64,000 bases of DNA. It comes from Pseudomonas cichorii (GTDB lineage Bacteria > Pseudomonadota > Gammaproteobacteria > Pseudomonadales > Pseudomonadaceae). The notes beneath the pieces are model-generated. The model was not told the DNA's origin and did not search any database. It saw only the letters and a list, made by a program, of their open reading frames with translations. How positions within the stretch are numbered: position 1 is the first letter of the stretch; every line of letters begins with the position of its first letter. A program made the position numbers and the translations under genes. Positions 27,070-35,544 of the stretch are shown here, in pieces. Location of the stretch: contig NZ_CP074349.1 of assembly GCF_018343775.1 (NCBI RefSeq), forward strand, positions 2,284,001 through 2,348,000. Reading direction: 5' to 3'.

Positions 27070-27795
27070 ATGTCGGACAACGTCCTTTCTTCGCAGAAAA
27101 ACCATCGTCGTCTTGCCGAAACACTGGTCGACCGCTTTGCCCAGCGGATGCGCGATGGTGTGCTCCAGCGTGGCGAGAAGCTGCCTTCTGAAATCCATAT
27201 CATGGAGGCCGAGGGCGTCAGCCGCACAGTGGTTCGCGATGCACTCTCGCGGATGCAGGCCGCCGGGCTTGTGGAGACGCGCCATGGGGTCGGCACCTTT
27301 GTGCTGGATATGCCGCCACCTGAAGGTTTTTCGGTTGGGCCGGCGACCATTGCGACCTTGTCCGATGTGCTGAATCTGCTGGAGTTTCGCATCAGCCTGG
27401 AGGTCGAAGCGGCGGGGCTGGCTGCGCAACGTCGCAGCCCTGAAACCTTGCTGGAACTCAAGCGGGCCTTTGATGCGCTGCTCGAAGGGCCGGAAAAATC
27501 CGGGACCACGATCAATGCCGACTTCCAGTTCCACCTCAAGATCGCCAAGGCTTCGGGCAATGCGTACCTGATCGACATCATGAAACACCTGGGCACCAAG
27601 CTGATTCCGCGTACCCGCATGAATTCCGCCTACACCGGGCAAAGTGATCGCAGTGCTTATCTGGCCGGGATCAATGCCGAACATCGACAGATCTACAACG
27701 CGATTGCCGAAGGTAATGTGGATGCGGCCCGTTCGGCCATGTACCTGCACCTCAACGGCAGCCGCATCCGGTTGCGGCGTACTCATAGCGAGTAG
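27070..27795 (+). CDS. FadR-subfamily GntR regulator (second of a divergent pair)
   Basis: 241 residues from ATG 27070, preceded by GAGG. HTH: RMRDGVLQRGEKLPSEIHIMEAEGVSRTVVRDALSRMQAAGLVETRHGVGTFV, strikingly like the divergent neighbour. The FCD domain contains LLEFRISLEVEAAGLAA and FHLKIAKASGNAYL. It is convergent with the KdgM porin gene, separated by a perfect 21-base-pair REP-like hairpin. It is a candidate regulator of the transporter/enolase operon. Confidence 0.88.
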   Translation: MSDNVLSSQKNHRRLAETLVDRFAQRMRDGVLQRGEKLPSEIHIMEAEGVSRTVVRDALSRMQAAGLVETRHGVGTFVLDMPPPEGFSVGPATIATLSDVLNLLEFRISLEVEAAGLAAQRRSPETLLELKRAFDALLEGPEKSGTTINADFQFHLKIAKASGNAYLIDIMKHLGTKLIPRTRMNSAYTGQSDRSAYLAGINAEHRQIYNAIAEGNVDAARSAMYLHLNGSRIRLRRTHSE

Positions 27796-27801
27796 GGCTT
27801 G

Positions 27802-27846
27802 TTCGCGACTGAAGTCGCTCCTGCGAGGAGCGACTTCAGTCGCGAA
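27802..27846. repeat. REP-like perfect palindrome (21-bp arms, 3-base loop)
   Basis: TTCGCGACTGAAGTCGCTCC... pairs perfectly with its complement around the loop GCG, between two convergent genes. It resembles Pseudomonas REP elements and probably also works as a bidirectional terminator. Related copies occur near 35.4 kb and 45.2 kb. Confidence 0.8.
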
Positions 27847-27861
27847 AGGATGATGAAGCAA

Positions 27862-28584
27862 TCACATAAAGTTGTATTGAATCCCGACCCGTAATCTCAA
27901 CTGGCGTTTGTCATCCTCGGAATCGACCTTGATATCGCCGATCTCGAAGAACGGCACCCATTGTTTGCTCCAGCGATATTTGAATGCCGCATTCTGTTCG
28001 TAATCGCTGGTGCCGTTGTCGTAGCGGATATAGTCCGCATCGAAATAGGTGAGCTGGTACTCGTAAGTCCATGGCCCCTTGGTCGAGTAGTTGATCCAGA
28101 TGTCATAGCGGTTGATCGACTGGTTATCCATCGCGTTGTCGGGCATGGATTCGTTGATCTTGTCACGGTCGAGCTTGATCGAGTCATAGCGGTAACGGCC
28201 TGAAATGCTCAGCGCATCGTTCACCTTGTAACCGACCTTGATGCCCGTCTTGTAAGACGTGGACTTCTCGATGCTTTCCAGTGCCAGGGAAGGCGTTACA
28301 GTCCATCTGTCGTTGAGTTTGTGCTGATAGCTGATCGTCAGCTCATGGCCGTTGCCGACGGTATTGTCGAAGGCCACATCCTGACGGTCACCCGCAGTCT
28401 TGTACTTCAGCTCACCTTCAAACCCCCAGCCACTGTCCAGGCGTGTGCCGAACTTGACCCGGTCGGAGTGCATGCGGGTGCTTTCCGCGTATTGATGTCG
28501 ATAGTTGATATAGCCGCTGTCGGCATAGCTCCAGGCAGATGGCAACAGGGCGGACAGGGAGAGCAGAGCGATTGATTTTTTCAT
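27862..28584 (-). CDS. KdgM-family oligogalacturonate-type porin
   Basis: 240 residues from ATG 28584 (MKKSIALLSLSALL), with a signal peptide ending near SWSYAD. The mature part is a run of amphipathic beta strands with GYINYRHQYAES at the start and RQLRLRVGIQYNF at the C-terminus, as in KdgM monomeric porins. KdgM proteins in plant-pathogenic bacteria admit acidic oligosaccharides from pectin. It is the last gene of the sugar-acid transporter operon, which supports an acidic sugar substrate. An AAnAAnAA motif lies just before the start. Confidence 0.83.
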   Translation of the reverse strand: MKKSIALLSLSALLPSAWSYADSGYINYRHQYAESTRMHSDRVKFGTRLDSGWGFEGELKYKTAGDRQDVAFDNTVGNGHELTISYQHKLNDRWTVTPSLALESIEKSTSYKTGIKVGYKVNDALSISGRYRYDSIKLDRDKINESMPDNAMDNQSINRYDIWINYSTKGPWTYEYQLTYFDADYIRYDNGTSDYEQNAAFKYRWSKQWVPFFEIGDIKVDSEDDKRQLRLRVGIQYNFM

Positions 28585-28591
28585 TTTTTTA

Positions 28592-28599
28592 TTCTTGTT
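28592..28599 (-). promoter_or_regulatory. Candidate Hfq/Crc (CA) motif before the kdgM-like gene
   Basis: Minus strand AACAAGAA fits AAnAAnAA, extended by more adenines up to the start codon. This suggests catabolite repression of the porin. Confidence 0.45.
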
Positions 28600-28717
28600 T
28601 GATTGAAGTTCTGGGTGTGTTGGAGCAAATCGCAGGCAGCCGAATCCCGTAGCCGTCATGGCCTGGGGTCACGCTGTCAGCGGGGTTCGGTTTTTCAGGC
28701 CGTCAGGCGACGACCGC

Positions 28718-29482
28718 TCAGCCGGTGAGGCGCACGTCCATGTCGCGGCTGGCCTGGATCAATAATCGGGAGTACTCGTGCTGCGCCTGATTGTTGACCA
28801 ACTGGCTGCTGTCGAGGGTTTCCAGCACCTGGCCTTGCTGCATCACGGCAACCCGGTCGCACAGGTGCGCCACGACGCCCAGGTCGTGCGTCACCATCAG
28901 GTAGGTGAGGCCTTGTTGCTGTCGCAGGTCGGCCAGCAGATTGAGGATTTCGGCCTGAACGGAAACGTCCAGCGCCGAGGTGGGTTCATCCAGCAGCAGG
29001 ACGCGGGGTTCCAGGATCAATGCCCGGGCGATGGCGACACGCTGGCGCTGACCACCGGACAGTTGATGCGGATAGCGAAAGCGGAAGCTTTCATTGAGAC
29101 CAACCCGTGACAGCACTTCGCAGACTCTTTTGTCGCGCTCGCCGATGCGATGGATGCTCAGGGGCTCCTTGAGCGCTGCATCGATGGTGTGGCGCGGGTG
29201 CAGCGAAGCATAGGGGTCCTGAAAGACCATCTGCACGGTCCGGTAATGACTGGCGTCCAGATGACGGCTTACCGCCCGGCCGGCCACGCTCAGGCTGCCG
29301 GTCCAGTGCTGGTATTGCCCGGCCAGGCAGCGCAGGACCGTAGTCTTGCCCGAACCCGACTCGCCAACCAGCCCGAACGACTGGCCCTCTGCGACATGCA
29401 GGTTAACGTCACGCAGCACCTGATTCAGTCCTGGACCAGTACCAAAACTCAGGTTCAGTGAATCGACTCTGATCATTGCCAT
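28718..29482 (-). CDS. Peptide/oligosaccharide-type ABC transporter ATPase (OppF/DppF-like)
   Basis: 254 residues. Walker A GESGSGKTT, signature LSGGQRQRVAIARAL, Walker B VLLLDEPTSALDV and the H-loop VTHDLGV are intact. It lacks the extra C-terminal oligopeptide-transporter extension with cysteines seen in many DppF proteins. It is the second of two ATPases in an Opp/Dpp-type importer. The start codon is 10 bases after the stop of the other ATPase gene. Confidence 0.9.
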   Translation of the reverse strand: MAMIRVDSLNLSFGTGPGLNQVLRDVNLHVAEGQSFGLVGESGSGKTTVLRCLAGQYQHWTGSLSVAGRAVSRHLDASHYRTVQMVFQDPYASLHPRHTIDAALKEPLSIHRIGERDKRVCEVLSRVGLNESFRFRYPHQLSGGQRQRVAIARALILEPRVLLLDEPTSALDVSVQAEILNLLADLRQQQGLTYLMVTHDLGVVAHLCDRVAVMQQGQVLETLDSSQLVNNQAQHEYSRLLIQASRDMDVRLTG

Positions 29483-29492
29483 GGGATCATTC

Positions 29493-30332
29493 TCAGTGGG
29501 TGAGCCAAAGGGGATCGCGTTGCAGGACCGGCAGGCTGGCGCGCGGACGATCCAGGCTGGGCAGGGCGGCGAGCAGGCCCTGGGTGTACGGGTGGCGGGC
29601 GTGGTCCAGTTCGCTGGCGTCCAGGGATTCCACCACCCGTCCGGCGTACATCACCAGCACCCGGTCGCAGAAGTGCCGCACCAGATTCAGGTCATGGCTG
29701 ATGAAAATCAGCCCCAGGTCACGTTCGCTGACCAGTTCTTCCAGCACGTTGAGCACCTGGCGGCGGACCGAGACATCCAGTGCCGAGGTGGGTTCGTCGG
29801 CGATGATTACCTGCGGATCGGTGATCACCATCATGGCAATCATGATCCGCTGCCCCATGCCGCCGGAAACCTCGTGGGGGTAGAGATCGTAAACCCGTGC
29901 CGGGTCGCGGATATGCACCTTGGCCAGCATGTCCAGCGTGCGCTCGCGGGCCTCCTGTGCTGAAACCTTGTGATGGGCCAGATAGGCCTCGGCAATCTGT
30001 TCGCCGACCTTGATCACCGGGTTCAGCGAGTATTTAGGGTCTTGCATGATCATCGACATGCGCCGGCCACGAATGCCCTGGATCTGTTTCTCGCTGCAAC
30101 TGAGCAGGTCGATATCACCGAAGCGCAGGGTCTTGGCGGTGATGCGGGCGCTCGACGGGTGCAGACGCAACAGGCTGCGCCCCACCGTGGATTTTCCGGA
30201 GCCGGACTCGCCGACGATGGCCAGTTTTTCCCGACCCAGATTGAACGAAACATCGCGTACCGCCGCCGTTGTCTTGCCAGCATTGGTGAATTCGACGCGC
30301 AAGTCTTCTACCGCAAGCTTTATCTGTGACAT
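29493..30332 (-). CDS. Peptide/oligosaccharide-type ABC transporter ATPase (OppD/DppD-like)
   Basis: 279 residues from ATG 30332 (MSQIKLAVEDLRV). Walker A GESGSGKSTV, a long OppD-type insert with MIMQDPKYSLNPV, signature VSGGMGQRIMIAMM, Walker B VIIADEPTSALDVSV. The signature reads SGGMGQR, as common in OppD proteins. It pairs with the downstream ATPase to drive the two permeases encoded upstream. An AAnAAnAA motif overlaps the end of the preceding gene. Confidence 0.9.
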   Translation of the reverse strand: MSQIKLAVEDLRVEFTNAGKTTAAVRDVSFNLGREKLAIVGESGSGKSTVGRSLLRLHPSSARITAKTLRFGDIDLLSCSEKQIQGIRGRRMSMIMQDPKYSLNPVIKVGEQIAEAYLAHHKVSAQEARERTLDMLAKVHIRDPARVYDLYPHEVSGGMGQRIMIAMMVITDPQVIIADEPTSALDVSVRRQVLNVLEELVSERDLGLIFISHDLNLVRHFCDRVLVMYAGRVVESLDASELDHARHPYTQGLLAALPSLDRPRASLPVLQRDPLWLTH

Positions 30333-30348
30333 GGCTTTTACCTTGTTT

Positions 30349-30356
30349 TTGTTATT
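30349..30356 (-). promoter_or_regulatory. Candidate Hfq/Crc (CA) motif before the OppD-like gene
   Basis: Minus strand AATAACAA, followed by AAAACAAGG, 16 bases before the ATG of the ATPase gene and overlapping the stop region of the permease gene. Confidence 0.4.
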
Positions 30357-31257
30357 CGCTGCGTGGGTCCAGAACATCGCGCAGGCCATCACCCAGCAGG
30401 TTGAATGCCAGGCTGACCAGCATGATCGTTGCGCCGGGTGCTGCCACCAGCCACCAGCTTTCCAGCATGTAACGTCGGCCGCTGGAGATCATCGCGCCCC
30501 ATTCCGGCAGTGGCGCCTGTGCGCCCAGACCGAGGAAGCCCAGTGCCGCGGCGGTGAGGATGATGCTGGCCATGTTCATGGTCAGGCGGATGATCACCGA
30601 GGACAGGCACATGGGGATGATGTGGCGACCAATGATGCGCAGCGCCGATGCGCCCTGCAGCTTGACCGCCACCACGAAGTCGGCGTTGCGCAGCGACAGG
30701 GTTTCGGCCCGCGCCAGGCGTGCAATGGGCGGCCATGCGGTCAGGGCAATGGCAATCACCGCATGTTCCAGGCCAGGGCCGAGAGCGGCGATGAACGCCA
30801 GTGCCAGAACCAGGCTGGGAAACGAGATGAAGATGTCGGTGATACGCATGAACAGGCTGTCGACCCAGCCGCCAAAGTAGCCTGACACGGTGCCGATCAG
30901 CAGCCCGATCGGGCCGACGATCACGGTCACCAGCATCACGATGTACAGGGTGATGCGTGAGCCATACACCAGGCGGCTGAACACGTCCCGGCCATATTCA
31001 TCGGTACCGAACCAGTTCTGTGCGCCTGGCGTGCGCAGGGCGGCTGACAGGTCCTGGGCGAGTGGGTCGTGAGTGGCAATCCAGGGCGCGAAGAGGGCGA
31101 CCACCATCAACGTGCTGATCACGATCAGGCCCGCCAGCGTCATCGGGTTGCGCAGCAGAAAGCGCAACAGGCGTGAGCAACTGCCGGTGAAGGCCGCGAA
31201 GCTTGAAGTGGGTGCCTGGATCATGGGTTTGGCGCTGCTTGCAATGGACGTATTCAT
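30352..31257 (-). CDS. Peptide-type ABC transporter permease (DppC/OppC-like)
   Basis: 301 residues. An N-terminal helix (MTLAGLIVISTLMVVALFAPW) is followed by the GTDEYGRDVFSRLVYGSR motif of DppC proteins and the EAA loop (QGASALRIIGRHIIP). About six membrane helices. It forms the inner-membrane channel together with the DppB-like protein, whose stop codon shares a base with this start (TGATG). Confidence 0.9.
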   Translation of the reverse strand: MNTSIASSAKPMIQAPTSSFAAFTGSCSRLLRFLLRNPMTLAGLIVISTLMVVALFAPWIATHDPLAQDLSAALRTPGAQNWFGTDEYGRDVFSRLVYGSRITLYIVMLVTVIVGPIGLLIGTVSGYFGGWVDSLFMRITDIFISFPSLVLALAFIAALGPGLEHAVIAIALTAWPPIARLARAETLSLRNADFVVAVKLQGASALRIIGRHIIPMCLSSVIIRLTMNMASIILTAAALGFLGLGAQAPLPEWGAMISSGRRYMLESWWLVAAPGATIMLVSLAFNLLGDGLRDVLDPRSE

Positions 31258-32294
31258 CAGCGGGTTCTCGGATCGAAGACTTTATAGAGGGCATCGCTGA
31301 TCTGGTTCAGGATCACAAAGATCAGACCGATCAGCAGCACGCAGGCCATCACCGCATTCATGTCGCCCAGCAACAGGCTGCTGGTCAGGTACTGGCCGAA
31401 GCCCGGCCAGGCAAAGACCGTTTCGATCAGCACCGCCCCTTCAAGCAGGCCGCCGTAGGCCAGGGCGACGATGGTCAGCAACTGCACGCGAATGTTGCGG
31501 AAGGCATGGCCCCAGACGATTCGCCGTTGCGACAGACCCTTGACCCGCGCCGTGATGATGTACTCCTGCGACAGTTGTTCGAGCATGAAGCTGCGGGTCA
31601 TGCGGCTGATGTAAGCCACCGAGTTGAAACTCAGGATCACCGCTGGCAGCAGGATGTGGCGCAGCGCGCTGCGAAAGGCCTCCCAGTCGCCGGACAGGGC
31701 CGTATCGATCAGCAGCAGCCCGGAGCGGGTTTCGATCAGGCCGTCATAGGCCAGGCCGATACGCCCGACACCGCCGGCCCAGCCCAGCCAGGCGTAAAAC
31801 ACCAGGAACGCCATCATGCCCAGCCAGAAGATCGGCGTGGAGTAACCGAACAGCGTGATGACACGGGCAATGTGGTCGCCGGTACGGCCTTGATGAGTCG
31901 CGGCATACACGCCCAGCGGCAGGCCGATCAGCACGCCGAACAGAATCGCCAGGGTCGCCAGTTCCAGGGTGGCCGGGAATACCCGGGCGATGTCTTCGAT
32001 GACCGGATGGCCAGTGAGCAACGCCTTGCCCAGATCCCCATGCAGCAGGTCCTTGAGGTACAGGCCGAACTGGGTCCAGAGCGGCTTGTCCAGACCCAGT
32101 TCCTGATAGGCCTGAGCGTAGGCGGCTGCATCGGCGTCAGGTCCGACGATGGCCAGCACCGGGTCCAGCGGCATGACCCGACCGATGAAGAAAGTGAGCA
32201 AAAGCAGTCCGAACAGGGTCGCCGCCACTGATCCGCCGCGCCGGGTGCCGTTGGCGACCCGACTGCTCAAAAGTGAAAATGATGCACTCGACAT
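31257..32294 (-). CDS. Peptide-type ABC transporter permease (DppB/OppB-like)
   Basis: 345 residues from ATG 32294 (MSSASFSLLSSRV). It shows the DppB pattern LLLLTFFIGRVMPLDPVLAIVG, then LGLDKPLWTQFGLYLKDLLHGDLG and the EAA loop RVKGLSQRRIVWGHAFRN. It should have about six membrane helices. It lies between the binding-protein gene (31 bases) and the DppC-like gene (shared TGATG). Confidence 0.9.
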   Translation of the reverse strand: MSSASFSLLSSRVANGTRRGGSVAATLFGLLLLTFFIGRVMPLDPVLAIVGPDADAAAYAQAYQELGLDKPLWTQFGLYLKDLLHGDLGKALLTGHPVIEDIARVFPATLELATLAILFGVLIGLPLGVYAATHQGRTGDHIARVITLFGYSTPIFWLGMMAFLVFYAWLGWAGGVGRIGLAYDGLIETRSGLLLIDTALSGDWEAFRSALRHILLPAVILSFNSVAYISRMTRSFMLEQLSQEYIITARVKGLSQRRIVWGHAFRNIRVQLLTIVALAYGGLLEGAVLIETVFAWPGFGQYLTSSLLLGDMNAVMACVLLIGLIFVILNQISDALYKVFDPRTR

Positions 32295-32325
32295 AATGAT
32301 TCCTGCCTTCGTTGAACCCATGAGG

Positions 32326-33948
32326 TCAGCGTTGCTTGTAGACGTCCCGCAGGCGCGTGGTGGCAGCGCTGTGGCCCAGGTATTGGCGGACATCGGCGTG
32401 GATCACCACTTCATCGGTCATTTGCGAGACCGGCATGATGGGGCCTGCCTTCTGGTCGTAGAGGGTCTGGATGCGCTGGTACAGGCTGAGCTGTCTGGCG
32501 GCATCGCGTTCCTGCTCGGCCTGCTCGATCAACTGGTTGATCTCGGCGTTGTAGAACGAGGTGCGCCAGCCTTGAAAATTGCTCAGTTTGGCCTGCTCGC
32601 GGTTGTCCGGGTTGTAGATCAGCGCCCGCAGGCTGGAATGGGGATGGCGTTCGGCGCCACCGCCACCGCGCCCGACCAGAATGTCGAAGCGTCGATCCCG
32701 CATGGCGCCATAGATCTGGTTGCCGGTGCCGGTGATGATCGTGGCCTGGATGCCTGCCTGGGCAAGGGTGGATTGCAGGCTGGTGGCGATGTTGATGAAC
32801 GGGGAATCGGTGAGTGAGCGAATGGTGATCTTGAAGCCATCGGGATGTCCGGCCTCGGCCAGCAAGCGTTTGGCTTGTGTGACGTTGAGCGTGTAGCCCG
32901 GATCGTCCAGTCGCGCCGCCAGCCCCAGTTGCAGAGGGCGCTGATTGATCAGGCCGTAATGAGGCATCACCACGTTATTGATGCCCTGATAGTCGATCAG
33001 CGAACGAATGGCCTGGCGAACCCGTATGTCCTGAAACAACGGCTGCTCCATGCTCAGGGCCACGTAATAGAGCGTGCCGCGAGGGATGGTCTGTACGCTG
33101 ACTTCTTCAGAGCGGGTCAGGGCCTTGATATCGGTGGCGGCCATGCCGCGTGCCACATCCAGATCGCCGCGTTCGACCATCAGGCGCAAGGCCTGGGACT
33201 CGGTCATGTTGCGCATGATCACCCGGCGCATCTTGGCCGGCCCGCGCCAGTACTGGTCGAAGCGGGTCATGAGGATCACGTCGTTGGCACGCCAGATATC
33301 CAGCTTGAAGGCACCGGAACCTGCAGTGTGCGTCGTGAGCCAGGCTGCGCCCTGATCGTCACCCTGGGCATTTTGCAGGGCTGTGACGCGATCGATGACA
33401 AAGGCGCTAGGTGAGGTCGCCAGGGTATTGAGCACCAGCAGCGGGTCGGTGGCTTTTGGCAAGTCGAGAACGAAAGTTGACGGTCCTTCGGCGCGCATCA
33501 GTTGAGTGACGTTCTGCGCTGTATAGCCATAGGCTTTCCAGGTGGAGGCGAGGGCTTTATTGAGGGTGACCACACGCTGCAGAGACCAGGCGACATCCTG
33601 GGCGGTCAGCGGGTTGCCGGAGTGAAAGACCACGCCAGGGCGCAGGTGAAAGGTGAGGCGCATGCGGTCCGGGCTGATTTCCCAGCGTTCGGCCAGTGAC
33701 GGAATCAACTGGTCCGGGCGTGCGGCGTCCTGTTCCAGCAGCATGTCGTAGACATTGGAGTTGACCTCCGACACCTCAAGGCCGGTTGCGCCTGCGGGGT
33801 CCAGGGACAGGAGGTTGATCATGCTCATGCCGATCACCAGTTGATCGACAGGTGTTTCTCCGCGTGCGGTGGCAGGCGGGGTGTGCAGAAATGTCGCCGT
33901 GAGGGCGAGGCATAGCAGCCAGGGCAGGCGCTTGGGCCAGAGTTTCAT
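32326..33948 (-). CDS. Extracytoplasmic solute-binding protein, family 5 (DppA/OppA-like)
   Basis: 540 residues with a signal peptide (LPWLLCLALTATFLHTPPATA). The family 5 region includes LAERWEISPDRMRLTFHLRPGVVFHSGNPLTAQDVAWSL-type sequence; the key motif FHLRPGVVFHSG is at about residue 100. Family 5 proteins bind peptides but also nickel and oligosaccharides. The context (KdgM-type porin and an enolase-superfamily enzyme) suggests an acidic sugar or glycoside rather than a peptide. It is the first transporter gene, downstream of the enolase gene after a strong hairpin. Confidence 0.9.
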   Translation of the reverse strand: MKLWPKRLPWLLCLALTATFLHTPPATARGETPVDQLVIGMSMINLLSLDPAGATGLEVSEVNSNVYDMLLEQDAARPDQLIPSLAERWEISPDRMRLTFHLRPGVVFHSGNPLTAQDVAWSLQRVVTLNKALASTWKAYGYTAQNVTQLMRAEGPSTFVLDLPKATDPLLVLNTLATSPSAFVIDRVTALQNAQGDDQGAAWLTTHTAGSGAFKLDIWRANDVILMTRFDQYWRGPAKMRRVIMRNMTESQALRLMVERGDLDVARGMAATDIKALTRSEEVSVQTIPRGTLYYVALSMEQPLFQDIRVRQAIRSLIDYQGINNVVMPHYGLINQRPLQLGLAARLDDPGYTLNVTQAKRLLAEAGHPDGFKITIRSLTDSPFINIATSLQSTLAQAGIQATIITGTGNQIYGAMRDRRFDILVGRGGGGAERHPHSSLRALIYNPDNREQAKLSNFQGWRTSFYNAEINQLIEQAEQERDAARQLSLYQRIQTLYDQKAGPIMPVSQMTDEVVIHADVRQYLGHSAATTRLRDVYKQR

Positions 33949-33985
33949 GGGGGCGGTCCTTTTTTATATTTATAAAGACACTTTG

Positions 33986-34012
33986 ACGAGGGGCGCTCTG
34001 ATCGCCCCTCGT
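33986..34012. terminator. Intercistronic hairpin between the enolase-type and binding-protein genes
   Basis: ACGAGGGGCG-N7-CGCCCCTCGT, a perfect 10-base-pair stem. In the minus-strand transcript no U-run follows directly, so it is more likely an RNA-stabilising or partial-attenuation element than a full terminator. Confidence 0.5.
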
Positions 34013-34024
34013 GGTACAGCCGGT

Positions 34025-35179
34025 TCAGTAACGTTGCAGGGTATGAGTCTCGATATAACTGAAGTTGATGTCTTCGCCCAGTCCCGGCTTCTGGGAAAGA
34101 TGCACGTAACCGTCGCTGTCCATGGGGTCGACCAGGGTATTGAGGTAGGCCGGTACTTCATCGTATTCAAGGAAAGGGTGCAGCAGGCCGCGCTCGTACC
34201 AGCGACAGTTGCTGATTGCGCCGACCACACTCAGGTTGGCTGCGCCGTTGCCGTGGACTTCGCAGTCCATGCCGAACGACTCGGCCAGGTGCGCGACTTT
34301 CAGGCATGGCCCGATACCGCCAACACCTGCCACACCGGCGCGCAGGATGTCACAGGCCTTGTTGCTGACCCAACTGGCGCGGCTGTGGTACTTGCCGGCA
34401 ATGCTTTCAGGGCCGAGTACCGGAATGTCCAGATTCGCAGCGAGCCAGGCATAGGATTCGCTGGAGTCTTCCATCATCGGTTCTTCAAACCAGGCAAAGT
34501 CGAGCTTCTGTAGTTCGCGGCCTATGTAAAGGGCGTCGGTGCGGCTGTACCAGTGATAGCCGTCGAGCATCAGGGCGATATCCGGGCCTACGGCTTCGCG
34601 CACGGCGGCGCAGGCCTGGACATCCATCTGCGGGTTGGGGGCGAAGGAAATCGGCGGCATCCAGGTGTGCAGCTTGATGCCTTTATAGCCGCGCTGAACC
34701 AGCTTCTCGGCGAACTGGGCGTATTCATCCGGCGTGGACAGGCCGCCCGGCAGGTCATCGCCGCACATGGTCGAACCGTAGGCCAGCACCTTGTCGCGAT
34801 AGCCGCCCAGCAATTTGTACACGGGCAGTTTCAGGGCGCGTCCGGCCAGATCCCACAGGGCTTGTTCCACCAGCGCCAGGGCACGATCAGTGAACTGGCT
34901 GGCACTGCCGCGTTGCCAGTGAGCCAGCTCCTGCCAGATTTTTTCCCGGTTCATGGGGTTTTGGCCGATCAGCACCTTCTTCACGAATGACTCGATGATA
35001 TGCGGGCGGATCAACTCGGGCGCGCCAAAGGAAAAGCCTTCGCTGCCATCGTCGCAGGCGATGCGCAGCATGCCCATTTTGACCGGTTTCTCTTCGCCGG
35101 GATGGGCGTGGCCGGCGCTGTCTACAGCGCGCCGCGAAGGGTAGGAAAAGACATCGACACTGACAGAGATGATTTTCAT
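34025..35179 (-). CDS. Enolase-superfamily (mandelate racemase subgroup) acid sugar dehydratase or cycloisomerase
   Basis: 384 residues from ATG 35179, preceded by GAAGG; ATG 35191 lacks a ribosome site. The barrel carries K169-L-H171 (YKGIKLH) as one acid/base strand, metal ligands D206 (LMLDGYHW), E232 (WFEEPMM) and E258 (GPESI), and H309 (EVHGNG) with D277 as the second base, which marks the mandelate racemase subgroup. Members dehydrate sugar acids or open sugar lactones. The transporter and KdgM porin behind it suggest an aldonate, aldarate or uronide-derived substrate. The exact substrate is not readable. Confidence 0.82.
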   Translation of the reverse strand: MKIISVSVDVFSYPSRRAVDSAGHAHPGEEKPVKMGMLRIACDDGSEGFSFGAPELIRPHIIESFVKKVLIGQNPMNREKIWQELAHWQRGSASQFTDRALALVEQALWDLAGRALKLPVYKLLGGYRDKVLAYGSTMCGDDLPGGLSTPDEYAQFAEKLVQRGYKGIKLHTWMPPISFAPNPQMDVQACAAVREAVGPDIALMLDGYHWYSRTDALYIGRELQKLDFAWFEEPMMEDSSESYAWLAANLDIPVLGPESIAGKYHSRASWVSNKACDILRAGVAGVGGIGPCLKVAHLAESFGMDCEVHGNGAANLSVVGAISNCRWYERGLLHPFLEYDEVPAYLNTLVDPMDSDGYVHLSQKPGLGEDINFSYIETHTLQRY

Positions 35180-35219
35180 GGTGGCCTTCATTGGTCTTGT
35201 ATTTATAAGGAGGTTATTC

Positions 35220-35233
35220 GTATGTCGTCATAC
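35220..35233. promoter_or_regulatory. Palindrome GTATG-N4-CATAC upstream of the enolase-type gene
   Basis: GTATGTCGTCATAC has perfect five-base arms and lies 41 bases before the start codon. GTCATAC recurs twice upstream (35329-35340 and 35363-35373). FadR-type regulators bind short TGT/ACA-bearing dyads, and two such regulators sit at the other end of the operon. Confidence 0.45.
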
Positions 35234-35328
35234 AACGTTAGGGCGATTATTTACAGATATCGGGAGGCTGGTCAATAGTGGTGTGATGACTATTTTGATT
35301 ATTCGTGATTTTTATGGGGTATTATGGA

Positions 35329-35340
35329 GGTCGTCATACA
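35329..35340. promoter_or_regulatory. Second GGTCGTCATACA half-site
   Basis: Shares TCGTCATACA with the palindrome at 35220-35233, about 109 bases further from the gene. A third, weaker copy (TGTTGTCATAC) lies at 35363-35373. Confidence 0.35.
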
Positions 35341-35385
35341 GATAAAGAGATGGCTTCCTTCTTGTTGTCATACTTCTGTGGCGGG

Positions 35386-35476
35386 GTAGGCGCGGGTTCA
35401 TCCGCGAAACGTCACTGAAGAAGGCGATGCATTTTTTTGGGATGTGCCGGCCCTTCGCGAATGAGTTCACTTCTAC
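35386..35476. repeat. Pair of REP-like half elements in inverted orientation
   Basis: GTAGGCGCGGGTTCATCCGCGAA (in pieces: GTAGGCGCGGG then TTCATCCGCGAA) at 35386-35408 and TTCGCGAATGAGTTCACTTC at 35454-35476 are diverged, oppositely oriented members of the same family as the palindromes at 27.8 and 45.2 kb. The gene-free stretch 35180-35544 holds these and the operator-like repeats only. Confidence 0.55.
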
Positions 35477-35544
35477 AAAATTATTGCCTTGCGTTTTTTT
35501 CAGGCGACGCCGGGAGCAGAGGCTCCCGGTTTTTTGAGGCAGGG

